From contig CP115858.1 in NCBI GenBank assembly GCA_027920525.1, positions 186,001-250,000 on the forward strand: DNA of 64,000 nt, in the 5' to 3' direction. Each line of letters opens with the position of its first letter. Position 1 is the first letter of the stretch. This DNA is from Chryseobacterium daecheongense (lineage in GTDB: Bacteria > Bacteroidota > Bacteroidia > Flavobacteriales > Weeksellaceae). Below are positions 44,064 through 53,814 of the stretch, one piece after another. Under the pieces are notes generated by a model. That model searched no databases. It was not told the origin of the DNA and saw nothing but the letters and a program-made list of their open reading frames with translations. A program made the position numbers and the translations under genes.

Positions 44064-45125
44064 TTAATACAAAACTCCCATACTTTCTGCTGCAAAGCCT
44101 GAAAGTTCTTCTAATTTTCCCTCTTTTACTTTTTTCACCCACTGATAATCGTTCAGTAAAGCACGGCCTACAGCCACTAAGTCGAAATCCTGTCTTTCTA
44201 ATCTTCTCAGTAATTCAGTAAGGTCAGATTTTTCTGAGCTTTCACCCGCAAATGCCGACATGAAATCACCTTTAAGTCCTACTGATCCTACGGTAATCGT
44301 TGGCTGGCCGGTTACTTTTTTTGCCCATCCGGCAAAGTTAAGATCCGAACCTTCAAACTCTGGCTCCCAGAAACGACGTTGTGAACAATGGAAGATATCT
44401 ACTCCCGCTTCTTTTAAAGGAAGCAACCAATCTTCCATCTCAGAAGGGTTTGTGGCCAGCCTGCTTTTATAATCCTGCTGTTTCCACTGCGAAAGTCGGA
44501 TGATAATTGTAAAATCTTCTCCTACAGCCGCTCTGATTGCTTTTACTACATCTACAGCAAAGCGGGTTCTTTCCTTTATTGTTTTACCACCATATTCATC
44601 AGTTCTTGTATTGGTAACCTCCCATAGAAACTGGTCGATAAGATAACCGTGAGCACCGTGGATCTCAATACAATCGAAGCCTAAATCTTTAGCTGATTTC
44701 GCTGAAGCTGCAAATTGATTTATGGTGTCCTGAATATCTTCCAGAGACATAGTAGAAGCTTTTTCCATAGGAACCAAAGGATAGTCGTCAGATGAACGGG
44801 TGTCGCCCACGTGCCATATCTGTGGTCCCATTTTACCCTCGTTATGATGAACCTGGTCGATTACATTTTTCCAACCTGCCAATGCTTCAGTACCGTAGAA
44901 ATCAGGGATGTTCTGCATATTTTTAGAGGCAGGGCGATTGATTACAGTTCCTTCAGAAAGGATTAATCCAACTTCTGAGGCTGCTCTACGGCCGTAATAA
45001 TCTGCAATTTGTTGTGTAGGTACACCATTATCCGACTGTGCTCTCGTCATGGGAGCCATTACAATTCTGTTTTTAAGGTGTAGATTTTTATAGTTAAATG
45101 GAGTGAATAACGCGTCTGTACTCAT
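44064..45125 (-). CDS. Old Yellow Enzyme family alkene reductase (NADH:flavin oxidoreductase)
   Basis: 353 residues, a single FMN-binding TIM barrel. Motifs: 'RIVMAPMTRAQSDNGVPTQQ' at the N-terminus, HGAHGYLIDQFL with the substrate-binding His region (about 180), 'NTRTDEYGGK', and 'VAVGRALLNDYQW' near the C-terminus for phosphate binding. It reduces activated C=C bonds of electrophiles with NAD(P)H. It is divergent from an HxlR regulator, the classical arrangement for electrophile-responsive reductases, with multiple GTAAC sites between. Confidence 0.92.
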   Translation of the reverse strand: MSTDALFTPFNYKNLHLKNRIVMAPMTRAQSDNGVPTQQIADYYGRRAASEVGLILSEGTVINRPASKNMQNIPDFYGTEALAGWKNVIDQVHHNEGKMGPQIWHVGDTRSSDDYPLVPMEKASTMSLEDIQDTINQFAASAKSAKDLGFDCIEIHGAHGYLIDQFLWEVTNTRTDEYGGKTIKERTRFAVDVVKAIRAAVGEDFTIIIRLSQWKQQDYKSRLATNPSEMEDWLLPLKEAGVDIFHCSQRRFWEPEFEGSDLNFAGWAKKVTGQPTITVGSVGLKGDFMSAFAGESSEKSDLTELLRRLERQDFDLVAVGRALLNDYQWVKKVKEGKLEELSGFAAESMGVLY

Positions 45126-45161
45126 TTTCTATTAATTTTTATTAATAATTTTTATTCTTTT

Positions 45162-45258
45162 GTTACACAAAGTAACTAATAATAATTCGTTTTTGTACCT
45201 ATTAGAAAAAAAATTGTGGTAACTTTGTCGTAACAAACGATAGTAACCGGCTTGTAAC
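45162..45258. promoter_or_regulatory. GTAAC repeat array between the OYE and HxlR genes
   Basis: GTTAC-ACAAA-GTAAC forms an inverted pair at 45162-45176. Four direct GTAAC copies start at 45219, 45230, 45243 and 45254, spaced 11, 13 and 11 bases, about one helical turn each. The first direct copy overlaps a TAACTTTG -7 element (45220-45227). The last ends just before the HxlR start codon. Probable HxlR binding sites. Confidence 0.6.
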
Positions 45259-45260
45259 TT

Positions 45261-45602
45261 ATGAAAGAAAATAAAATAACCCAGCACTGTTGTCCCCTGG
45301 TAAAGGCTATGTCTTCCCTGGGAAGTAAATGGAAGCCTGTCATTGTTATGGTAATTAATGACAGAAAATTACGGTTTGGACAGATTGCAGCCCGCATTCA
45401 TGTCATTTCGCGTAAGGTTCTTACCGACCAGCTAAGAGAAATGGTAGAGGATGGACTGCTAATCAGAGAGGAATTTAAAGAACTGCCACCACGGGTTGAA
45501 TATACCCTCACGGAAAAGGGACTTGCTCTTTTGCCCATTTTAAATTTATTGGAAGATTGGGAAAGAAATTATGAAACAAAAGAAGTGTTGGCTGAGGCAT
45601 AA
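45261..45602 (+). CDS. HxlR family transcriptional regulator
   Basis: 113 residues, one winged helix domain. CCPLVKAMSSLGSKWKPVIVMVI (about 10-33) with the leading Cys typical of redox/electrophile-sensing HxlR members (as in YodB), then HTH 'RFGQIAARIHVISRKVLTDQLREM' and wing 'LPPRVEYTLTEKG'. It is divergent from an Old Yellow Enzyme gene and likely represses it until the Cys is modified by a quinone or other electrophile; that mechanism is inferred from relatives. Putative sites: the GTAAC repeats upstream. Confidence 0.9.
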   Translation: MKENKITQHCCPLVKAMSSLGSKWKPVIVMVINDRKLRFGQIAARIHVISRKVLTDQLREMVEDGLLIREEFKELPPRVEYTLTEKGLALLPILNLLEDWERNYETKEVLAEA

Positions 45603-45857
45603 CGTTCTTTGATTTTATAAGATTAAGAGTTTTGATGCCAGGTTGATGATTGATTCCTACCCAGTTAAAGATTATTTTATTTTTTATAAGAGGTGCATTA
45701 GTGAATTAAAATTCAGTAAATGCTTATGACATGCATAACAGATTAAGTAAAAAAAGAAGACAATCTCTAATCTCAAATACTTTTTTTTATAATTAATCGT
45801 TATATTTATCGAATTAATTCTTAAATCAAAAATGGATTAATAGATCATAACTTTTAG

Positions 45858-46916
45858 ATGACCAGTAAAATCATTGGTGTAGGAAACTACATCCCCCCGG
45901 AAACCATTACCAATTTATTCTTTGATAAACACAATTTTATAAACAAAAGCGGCGAGTCATTAAAAGAAAGTAATGCTATTATTGCCAGTAAACTCAAGGA
46001 GATTACGGGCATTGAAGAAAGAAGATATGCAAGCAATGATCAGGTTACATCCGATCTGGGCTTTATTGCTGCCAAAGCAGCTATCGAAGATGCAGGAATT
46101 GATCCTGAAACGTTGGATTATATTATATTTGCCCATAACTTTGGGGACGTCCGCTTTGGAACTGTTCAGTCCGATACGGTTCCGAGTCTTGCCTCAAGGG
46201 TGAAACACCTATTAAACATCAAAAATAATTTTTGCGTCGCCTATGACGTATTATTCGGATGTCCCGGATGGATCGAAGGAATCATCCAGGCCAATGCATT
46301 CATTAAATCCGGTATTGCCAAAAGATGCCTGGTTATCGGAGCTGAGACCTTATCCCGGGTAGTGGATATCCACGACCGGGATAGTATGATCTATGCAGAT
46401 GGGGCAGGGGCAGCCATTCTGGAGATCTCTGAGGAAGAAAACGGAATAAAATCCCATATCTCAGCCTCTTTTACCCTGACCGAAAAAGATTATTTATATT
46501 TCGGAAAATCATACAACAATGACAAATGCCCGGATACCAAATATATTAAAATGGATGGGCGTAAAATTTACGAATTTGCTCTTTCAAATGTTCCGGATGC
46601 AATGAAGAAATGTCTGGATGACAGTGGCTATGGAATTGATCAGCTGAATAAGATTATCATCCATCAGGCGAATGAGAAAATGGATGAAGCTATTGTTAAA
46701 AGATTCTATCAGTTGTACAATACACCTATGCCCGAAGATATTATGCCTATGGTTATCAAAAAACTAGGTAATAGCAGTGTGGCAACAATCCCTTCATTAC
46801 TAAGCATGATCCTTAAAGATGAACTGGATTCTCATGATATTGATAAAGGAGATATAGTCTTGTTTGCTTCAGTAGGAGCGGGGATGAATATTAATGCATT
46901 TGTATATAAATTTTAA
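45858..46916 (+). CDS. 3-oxoacyl-ACP synthase III family protein
   Basis: 352 residues. Thiolase-fold KAS III with Cys-His-Asn triad C135 (VLFGCPGWIEG), H269 (IIIHQANEK) and N305 (KLGNSSVATIP). Typical FabH starts fatty acid synthesis by condensing acetyl-CoA with malonyl-ACP; this one is longer in the N-terminal part and uses 'FGCPG' where FabH has ACxG, as in a paralogous group common in Bacteroidota that may act in secondary lipid or branched-chain synthesis. It stands alone, without other fab genes, so the fabH symbol is not applied. Confidence 0.88.
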   Translation: MTSKIIGVGNYIPPETITNLFFDKHNFINKSGESLKESNAIIASKLKEITGIEERRYASNDQVTSDLGFIAAKAAIEDAGIDPETLDYIIFAHNFGDVRFGTVQSDTVPSLASRVKHLLNIKNNFCVAYDVLFGCPGWIEGIIQANAFIKSGIAKRCLVIGAETLSRVVDIHDRDSMIYADGAGAAILEISEEENGIKSHISASFTLTEKDYLYFGKSYNNDKCPDTKYIKMDGRKIYEFALSNVPDAMKKCLDDSGYGIDQLNKIIIHQANEKMDEAIVKRFYQLYNTPMPEDIMPMVIKKLGNSSVATIPSLLSMILKDELDSHDIDKGDIVLFASVGAGMNINAFVYKF

Positions 46917-47009
46917 TATTTTATTCACAGACTGCTAAAAATATTTTGCCAGAAATAAAAAACTCTCTATATTTGCACCACTGAAAACGAAGGCATAGCC
47001 GGAGTTCAG

Positions 47010-47094
47010 GGAGAGTTGGCAGAGTGGTCGATTGCGGCAGTCTTGAAAACTGTTGACTGTAACAGGTCCGGGGGTTCGAATCCCTCACTCTCCG
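47010..47094 (+). tRNA. tRNA-Ser (anticodon TGA)
   Basis: Acceptor stem GGAGAGT/ACTCTCC with discriminator G, anticodon loop CTTGAAA giving TGA, long variable arm, and T arm GGGGG-TTCGAAT-CCCTC, all as in class II tRNA-Ser. The 3' CCA is not encoded. It marks the left edge of a block of accessory-looking genes. Confidence 0.95.
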
Positions 47095-47096
47095 CA

Positions 47097-47428
47097 AATG
47101 CTTAACAAGAGTTTTTCTGAAAGCGTAAAAACATGAATACATCCTGCAAATTAAGATTTGCAGGATGTATTGTTTTTGGGGATGAATGAAATTTCAAAAG
47201 CACTTCAAAAAATTTGTGATAACTCTGCAGTAGTTTTTAAATCACTTTAAAATTGCCATAAAAAATAGATTCAAGAGCTGTAAAATACCGGATGTTATGC
47301 TTTAATAACTACAGCTACTCGTTATCGACTTTGATGATCCATTAATGAAGCATTTTTACACATTTTATTTACCAAATAAGTTTTTACGAAGATGATTATT
47401 TAAAATTATTAACAGTTAAAAAAAGATT
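47097..47428. other. Intergenic region after tRNA-Ser
   Basis: It holds the tRNA terminator at 47136-47177 and otherwise AT-rich sequence without a recognised gene, integrase remnant or repeat of the tRNA 3' end. Confidence 0.5.
47136..47177 (+). terminator. Terminator after tRNA-Ser
   Basis: AATACATCCTGCAAA and TTTGCAGGATGTATT form a perfect 15-base stem around TTAAGA, followed by GTTTTT. Confidence 0.92.
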
Positions 47429-48024
47429 ATGTTATTAGCGAAGAAATTTTAAGCTCAGCTGGTGCTGGGTTAAAAAGATACAATCCAGAAGAAACGATTT
47501 TTCACGAGGGAGGCGCACCGTTATATTATTATCAAATAGTAAAGGGTGAAGTTAAACTGAATAATTATAATGCCGAAGGAAAAGAATTTATCCAGAATAT
47601 TCTATTTGATGGACAAAGTTTTGGTGAGTCGCTTTTATTTGATGATAAACCATACCCAATGAGTGCAGTAGCTATCACTCCCAGTACTATTCTTAGATTA
47701 AGTAAACGAGATTTTTTAGAGATGCTGGCAAAGCATCCACTTCTCTTTTTTAATTTTTGCAAAGAGCTATCAGACGGGCTGTATTACAAATATATTATGC
47801 TTCAAAAAAATTCTCTGGAAAGTCCGGAGGAAAGGCTTATTGGCGTTATGGATTACATGAAAAGTTTTCAAAAAGAGCAAGCTACGTTCTCTTTCCAAGT
47901 ACCTCTTACAAGACAGCAACTTGCCAGTCTTACAGGAATTCGTGTAGAAACTGCCATAAAAGCTATCAAACGTATGGAAAAAGAAAAAATTGTAAAAATA
48001 ATTAACAGAAAAATTTTGTATTAA
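47429..48024 (+). pseudogene. Crp/Fnr family regulator with a frameshift in the first codons
   Basis: A frame open from 47413 encodes a complete Crp/Fnr protein: cNMP-binding domain (RYNPEETIFHEG, 'NILFDGQSFGESLLF') and HTH (VPLTRQQLASLTGIRVETAIKAIKRM). No ATG, GTG or TTG exists in this frame before 47659, which would remove most of the sensor domain. An ATG at 47429 lies one frame off: it reads ATG TTA TTA GCG, while ATG TTA ATT AGC (M-L-I-S-E-E-I-L) is the expected start. A single missing A in codon 3 explains this. With it restored the protein has 198 residues, normal for the family. Either a recent pseudogene, a sequencing error or use of a rare ATT start at 47434. Confidence 0.7.
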
Positions 48025-48588
48025 TTCGTACCATTATGAAGTCACTCATAAAACTCGAATTACTCTATTGTAAAATTGGTTTGACAATACGATTAATCTA
48101 CAGTTTTCCCTTGATACATGATAGAGACTGAATTATCAGCCTTTTTAAGAATAAAAGTGGGAAAATAAACACAGTATTATGGGTTTCAAAAAAATATTTT
48201 GGCATATATCAGTTAGGCTTTCTGCTTATAAAATTTTACTTACTTCTCTGCTTATAAAGGAGAAATCATCTTTACAAAAAGTTGGAGCTGTATCCCAAAA
48301 CTGATGCTTTAAATGTACAACTCTAATACAGCCTTAATTTGAAAATGGTCCCTTAAAATCATAAAAGTAGAGGTAGAGAACCTGCTGTAGAAATGCTGTA
48401 TATAAAAACGAGTACTATTGGTTTGCAGGAAGGCTCAATTTTTTTTAATGATAATAGTACCATGATAGTAGATTAAGAGAAACTTTCAAGAGCAGCCACA
48501 ATTTCTTTTGACAGGAGTTTAATTAATATCTGAATGGCGTTGAACTTGTTGTATCTGTCCATTTGTTTGATCAACAGAACGTGCTGCT
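48025..48588. other. Intergenic region, no gene recognised
   Basis: 564 bases between the Crp/Fnr gene and a convergent SDR gene. Short open frames exist on both strands but none resembles a known protein; TCTGCTTATAAA occurs twice about 28 bases apart. The composition and many in-frame stops suggest decayed sequence in an accessory region. Confidence 0.5.
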
Positions 48589-49584
48589 TCATTCTTTTTT
48601 ACTCAGAAAATTCCTGATATGGAAATCGAGGCTGTCTTCCACAGTAATAAATTCATAATTCAAAGTTTTTACAATTTTAGCATTAGACATTTTTGAGAAA
48701 GAGGTTAAAAATTCTATGTTTGCTTTGGTCAGTAATCTTAATTTTGGGATTAATCCTCCAGAAAGAATATTTAAAATTCTCCCTATTTTTAAAATGTTCT
48801 CAGATAAAATAAAAGGATTAACCGTCTTTTTAATTAGTCTAGACAGATCGCTGTACTTTCTGTTCTCTGAAATGATGATGAAACGTTCTCCGAAAATATT
48901 TTTTTCCATCAGTTCGATAGCGATTTCTGCTACATCCCTTACATCTACACATCCTGTTCCGCCAGGGAAAGAATACAATCTGTTAGCAAAAACTTGTAAG
49001 AATTCGCCACTGCTTTTTTGCCAGTTACCACTTCCGATAATCATCCCCGGATTAATGATAATGGTATCTAAACCTTGATGAAATGCATCAAGCACCGCTT
49101 TATCCGCATTGCATTTTGAGATGGCATATATTGTATTGTTTTCACCGCTGATAAGATCTGAATTTTCATCAATAAGTTTTTCACATTTTCCTTTATTGAA
49201 AATAGCTGCCGAACTTACATACAGAAACTTTATTTTATGGAAACGGTGGCAGCATTCAATTATGTTTTCAGTTCCTTCAACATTGACTTGGGTAACATCT
49301 TTCTGTTTTTTCGGATCATAAGTTACCTTCGCGGCACAATGATATACCTCCTGAACATCTTTAAGTGCATTTTGCAGACTTTCCTTGTTATGTAAATCTA
49401 CCGTCACCCATTCTATCTTATTAAAATAGCTTTCAGCATTTTCTGAGTAATACTTCAATGATTGTTTCACTTCTTCCAAATCACTGGAGTCTCTTTTTGT
49501 GGCACGCACAGTTCTGCCTCTTTTGAGAAGTTCCAAAACAATTACCCTACCGAGAATTCCGGTAGCTCCGGTTACTAAAATCAT
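48589..49584 (-). CDS. NAD-dependent epimerase/dehydratase (extended SDR)
   Basis: 331 residues. GATGILG cofactor loop at the extreme N-terminus (VTGATGILGRVIV), 'VYHCAAKV', 'VNVEGTENIIECCH', and active-site YAISKCNADK (Tyr-x3-Lys). It belongs to the extended SDRs near 3-beta-HSD/dihydroflavonol reductase-like enzymes that act on sterol-, sugar- or flavonoid-type alcohols. It follows an orphan SdhB gene by 36 bases on the same strand. Specific substrate unknown. Confidence 0.87.
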   Translation of the reverse strand: MILVTGATGILGRVIVLELLKRGRTVRATKRDSSDLEEVKQSLKYYSENAESYFNKIEWVTVDLHNKESLQNALKDVQEVYHCAAKVTYDPKKQKDVTQVNVEGTENIIECCHRFHKIKFLYVSSAAIFNKGKCEKLIDENSDLISGENNTIYAISKCNADKAVLDAFHQGLDTIIINPGMIIGSGNWQKSSGEFLQVFANRLYSFPGGTGCVDVRDVAEIAIELMEKNIFGERFIIISENRKYSDLSRLIKKTVNPFILSENILKIGRILNILSGGLIPKLRLLTKANIEFLTSFSKMSNAKIVKTLNYEFITVEDSLDFHIRNFLSKKE

Positions 49585-49620
49585 TATTAAATAATTAAAA
49601 TTACAATGCAGAATCTCGCC

Positions 49621-50388
49621 CTATTCTTCACTAAGCCAGGCATTCATATACTCTCTGTTCATTCTAGCGATAGTATCCAGTGAAATACTTTTGGGGCATT
49701 CAATTTCACATGCTCCAATGACAGAGCAATTTCCAAATCCCTCATCATCCATAGCTTTTACCATATTTAAAACCCTCCTCTTTCTTTCAATCTTTCCTTG
49801 TGGCAGTAATGCAAAATGAGAAACTTTAGCACCAACAAAAAGCATTGCAGCACCATTCGGACAACAAGCTACACATGCTCCGCAGCTAATGCAGGCGGCA
49901 GCGTCCATTGCTTTATCAGCATTCTCTTTGGGAATAGCAATAGCATTGGCATCCAGCGTATTTCCTGAAGTGTTGACAGAAATAAATCCACCTGCTGCCA
50001 TTATCCTGTCAAAAGCACTACGGTCTGTCATTAAGTCTTTGATAACAGGAAATGCAATACTTCTCCATGGCTCAATGATAATAGTGTCTCCATCGTTAAA
50101 CATCCTCATATGGAGCTGGCATGTTGTAATTCCTGTGTCCGGACCATGTGCTCTTCCGTTTATGTATAAAGAACACATTCCGCAAATTCCTTCACGACAG
50201 TCATGATCAAAAGCAACAGGGTCTTTATTTTCATAAATTAGCTGTTCATTAAGTATATCCAGCATTTCCAGAAAGGAAGAATCGGTAGAAACACCAGAAA
50301 TTTTATATACTTCAAATTTTCCTTTACTTTTTCTATTTTTCTGTCGCCAGATTTTCAAGGTAAGAGATAAATATTTCCTAGTATTCAT
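49621..50388 (-). CDS. Succinate dehydrogenase/fumarate reductase iron-sulfur subunit (orphan)
   Basis: 255 residues from ATG 50388 ([18 protein letters not shown]); an upstream ATG at 50412 is less likely. The [2Fe-2S] site is [27 protein letters not shown], split in family as C-x4-C-x2-C-x(n)-C; C-terminal [15 protein letters not shown] and '[15 protein letters not shown]' give the [4Fe-4S] and [3Fe-4S] sites, so electron transfer looks intact. SdhB normally sits with SdhA and SdhC; here neither is present and the neighbour is an SDR gene. It is probably an extra copy that may serve another flavoprotein or a foreign acquisition. Confidence 0.9.
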   Translation of the reverse strand: MNTRKYLSLTLKIWRQKNRKSKGKFEVYKISGVSTDSSFLEMLDILNEQLIYENKDPVAFDHDCREGICGMCSLYINGRAHGPDTGITTCQLHMRMFNDGDTIIIEPWRSIAFPVIKDLMTDRSAFDRIMAAGGFISVNTSGNTLDANAIAIPKENADKAMDAAACISCGACVACCPNGAAMLFVGAKVSHFALLPQGKIERKRRVLNMVKAMDDEGFGNCSVIGACEIECPKSISLDTIARMNREYMNAWLSEE

Positions 50389-50780
50389 AGCAGTTTTAAA
50401 TTTGATTATCAAAGTATAATTAATACCATTATAGTTTTTATGAGTAAAATCATATTATAACTGAATACAGCAGGAAATACTTATTAAAGAAAAGGAAATA
50501 TAATTTAATGCTATTTTTTCTTGCCTGTGAATACATGGTTACTGAAATCAATTTTACAACCCCCAGTTAATATATTAGCTTTAAGAAACAGATTGCTGTA
50601 AAGTCTGACAGATCCGATTTTGATCACTAATTTATTTTTATACAACAATTTTCATTCATAAGTCTTCTGTTTTTAAACTTTTTAGTTTTGGTTATCTTAT
50701 GTAAAAATAAATAATACGTAACGGCGTAATATTTGTATTTTTTTTAATCACCAAATGTAAATCACTTAAAATATTAAACC
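50389..50780. other. Intergenic region between divergent SdhB and DUF3606 genes
   Basis: 392 AT-rich bases. No gene or RNA recognised; it should contain two outward promoters, but no clear TTG/TAnnTTTG pair was found. Confidence 0.5.
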
Positions 50781-50972
50781 ATGACAGACGATAAATCTAA
50801 AAAAGGGAAAAAAGACCGCAAACAGGTAAGTGGTTCAGAAAATTATGAAATCCAGTATTTCAAGGAAAAAATGAGAGTAACCTCACAAGCCGTTGTTGGT
50901 GCTATAAAAGCAACCGGTTCTAATGACCGAAAAACATTAGAAGATTACTTAAGGAAGCGTCACCAAAAATAG
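50781..50972 (+). CDS. DUF3606 family small protein
   Basis: 63 residues: MTDDKSKKGKKDRKQVSGSENYEIQYF-type start (split in family as 'DDKSK..DR..I....YE..YW'), then 'VTSQAVVGAIKATGSNDRKTLEDYLRK'. This is the usual full length of DUF3606, a small charged stress-associated family of unknown role. It lies 93 bases upstream of ligD. DUF3606 and LigD genes often occur in stress or DNA repair islands, so co-expression is plausible but not shown. Confidence 0.8.
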   Translation: MTDDKSKKGKKDRKQVSGSENYEIQYFKEKMRVTSQAVVGAIKATGSNDRKTLEDYLRKRHQK

Positions 50973-51065
50973 CAATACTTGCATCATTAGAGTGTCAGCT
51001 GTGCATTTGTTAAGTGCGGCCAAATTTTTAGATTCTAAAATCCATTAACTTAAAAAACAATTGGT

Positions 51066-52952
51066 ATGGCTTTAGAAAAATATCGTGAAAAGCGGTCAGA
51101 AGAAAAGACTCCCGAACCCTTTGGGGGTAAGTCATCTGGCAAAGAATTGAGGTTTGTTGTTCAGAAACATGATGCTTCCCATCTTCATTACGATTTTCGT
51201 CTTGAAATGGACGGAGTGTTAAAAAGTTGGGCGGTTCCTAAAGGACCCTCCCTGGATCCGAATATTAAAAGACTTGCTATGATGGTTGAAGACCATCCAT
51301 ATGATTACCGGGATTTTGAAGGTATTATCCCAAAGGGACAGTATGGTGGGGGTACGGTGATTGTTTGGGACGAAGGTACTTATGAACCTTCGGAGCCAGT
51401 GGAAGGAGATTTGAAAAAGCAGGAGGAAAATCTATTGCACCAACTTCATGCCGGTAAGTTGAAAATAAAGCTAAATGGTAAAAAACTAAAAGGAGAATTC
51501 GCCTTGGTAAAAGCTTATGGTAGGGGCGAGAATAGCTGGCTTCTGATGAAGCTTGAAGATAAATACGCAACGACCAGGGATATTACATTAAAAGATAAAT
51601 CCGTGATTTCCAAAAAGACAATAGTCCAGATGGAAAAATCTCCAGATAAAGTTTATGGAAAACCTAATGTAAAAAAGGAGAGTAGGCTCAAAGATAAGAC
51701 TACTGAAAAAAAAACGACTCCAGAACTCATTGAGGAACAATTAAGCTCAAACAGATCAGAGAAGGAGGATATTGATGTGGATAAGATTTTAAAAGGCGCG
51801 CCAAAGAAGGCTTTTTACAATCATGTACAACCAATGCTTGCTACACTTGTGGATAAGCCCTTTGAAGATAAAAATTGGCTCTATGAAGTGAAATGGGATG
51901 GGTACAGGGCAGTGTCCTTTTTAAAAGGGGGCAAGGTTGAGATCAAATCTCGTAATGACAAAAGCTTTAACGAGAAATTTTATCCGGTATATGATTCGCT
52001 CAAGGCGCTTAATCTTAATGTTATCTTGGATGGAGAAATAGTCGTTGTAGGGGAGGATGGCAAGGCTGACTTCGGATCATTACAAAACTGGCGCAGTGAG
52101 GCAGACGGAACTTTACTGTACTATGTCTTTGACATTATATGGCATGATGGAAAGGACCTTACAGACCTTACCTTATGTCAGCGGAAGGAAATTCTAAAAG
52201 AAATATTAGAGGAGAATGATATAATAAAAATCAGTACACCATTTTATACTTCCGGGATAGAATTTTTGGAAGCTGCAAAGAACATGGGACTTGAAGGCAT
52301 AATGGCCAAAAAGAAGGATAGTTTGTACCATGTACATGTAAGGACAAAGGACTGGCTTAAGATCAAAGCCAATAAAAGACAGGAAGTGGTTATTGGAGGT
52401 TTTACGTTGAATGATGACTCCAGAAAATCTTTTAGCAGCATCCTTGTAGGAGTTTATGAAGGTAAAGATCTTGTGTATAAAGGAAAAGTGGGCACAGGAT
52501 TTAATGACAAGTTGCAGAAGGAGATGATGGAACAATTTAAACCACTGTTCACTAATAAGCCTCCTTTTTCTGAGGAGCCCGATGTCAACAAACCTTCCCG
52601 ATTTCGGCCTAATCCCCCTCATGCTTCCGTTACATGGCTAAAGCCTAAACTTATCTGTGAAGTAAGTTTTACAGAAATGACCAGTGATGGAGTCATGCGT
52701 CACCCTTCCTTTGAGGGGATGCGGGAAGATAAAGACCCAATGGAAATTATTCTTGAAAAAGAAATTGATACAGCTCAGATTACTGATGAACATCATGAAA
52801 AAATAATAAAACCTGCTGGCAAAATGAAAAGGAAAACCTTATTGAATCCTACTGAAAAGACACAGGTGAAAACCGTCAATAAGCACGAACTTAAATTTAC
52901 AAACCTGGATAAGGTTTTTGGCCAAAAGCAAAAATTACTAAACGCGATTTGA
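51066..52952 (+). pseudogene. ligD: LigD, phosphoesterase and ligase part (frameshifted before the polymerase domain)
   Basis: 628 residues in this frame. 3'-phosphoesterase domain at about 20-180 (QKHDASHLHYDFRLEMDG, 'IPKGQYGGGTVIVWDEG'), ATP-dependent ligase domain from about 255 with K276 in EVKWDGYRA (KxDG) and later motifs (ILDGEIVVV, EGIMAKKKDS, WLKIKANKRQ), and OB domain to about 560. The polymerase domain starts (FTNLDKVF) but the frame breaks: a T is missing from the T run at 52915-52919, since adding one gives KVFWPKAKITKRDLINYY. The nick-sealing part is complete and may still be active, while the joint NHEJ enzyme is not. Counted as part of a broken gene. Confidence 0.88.
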
Positions 52953-53761
52953 TCAATTACTATTACCTGGTAGCACCATTTATTCTTCCTTATTTAAAGG
53001 ACCGCCCTCAGAGTATGAACCGATTTCCCAATGGTATTGAAGGTAAAAGCTTTTATTTTAAAAATGTGACAGATACAGCACCGGACTGGGCTGATACTTT
53101 TTTGTATAGGAGTGAAACAGATAATGAGGACAAGCACTACCTTGTTGGGAAAGATGAAGCAACATTGTTATATATGGCAAATCTTGGCTGTATAGAGATG
53201 AATCCCTGGAATAGTACAATAAAAAAACCTGAACATCCGACATACTGTATCGTAGACCTCGATCCTGATAAAAACTCTTTTGATCAGGTAATCGAAACCG
53301 CACAGGTTACAAAACAGATTTTAGATGATATGGGTATAGATTCTTACTGCAAAACAAGTGGATCGACCGGTCTTCATATCTATATTCCGTAGGGAAATAA
53401 ATATACATATGAACAGTCCAAAGAGTTTGCTCGCGTAATAGTCACCTTGGTACATCAAGAACTTCCTGATTATACAAGTTTGGAACGGGTCATTAAAGAC
53501 CGTAAGGGAAAAATGTATCTTGATTTTTTACAAAACAGGCCTCATGCAACTATTGCATCGGTGTATTCTGTGCGACCAAAACCTGGGGCGACTGTTTCTA
53601 TGCCTCTGCATTGGGATGAAGTTAAAAAGGGACTTAAAATGAGTGATTTTCATATTTTCAATACGTTGGAGCGATTGCAAAGTGAAGGCGATATATTTAA
53701 GCCAGTGCTAGGAAAGGGAATTGACCTTAAAAAGATAATTGATAAATATGCTGGGAAATGA
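52949..53761 (+). pseudogene. ligD: LigD polymerase (PrimPol) domain, out of frame and with an internal stop
   Basis: Continues LigD in the other frame: LINYYYLVAPFILPYLKDRP, the catalytic DxD region (YCIVDLDPDKNSF) and SGSTGLHIYIP, then a TAG at 53390 where a Leu codon (TTG) is expected (P-L-G in relatives). After it the same frame continues GNKYTYEQSKEFARVI to DKYAGK and stops at 53761. So the gene has one frameshift and one nonsense change. With both repaired LigD would have about 898 residues in the order PE-ligase-polymerase. No ku gene is present in the window. Confidence 0.88.
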
Positions 53762-53814
53762 AAAATGCCAGCAAGTCAAAAATAGAGGATACTAACCTAA
53801 TAAAAAATAATATC

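Noticed and set aside
46921..47142. Minus-strand open frame crossing tRNA-Ser
   Set aside because: It reads through the tRNA gene in antisense and has no protein-like features.
48179..48304. 41-codon ATG frame on the plus strand (MGFKKIFWHISVRLS...)
   Set aside because: No recognised family, signal or context; the region is AT-rich with chance frames of similar size.
53390..53392. Amber codon in LigD as a read-through or recoded position
   Set aside because: No recoding element or suppressor tRNA is visible and the same gene has a separate frameshift upstream, so a nonsense mutation is simpler.
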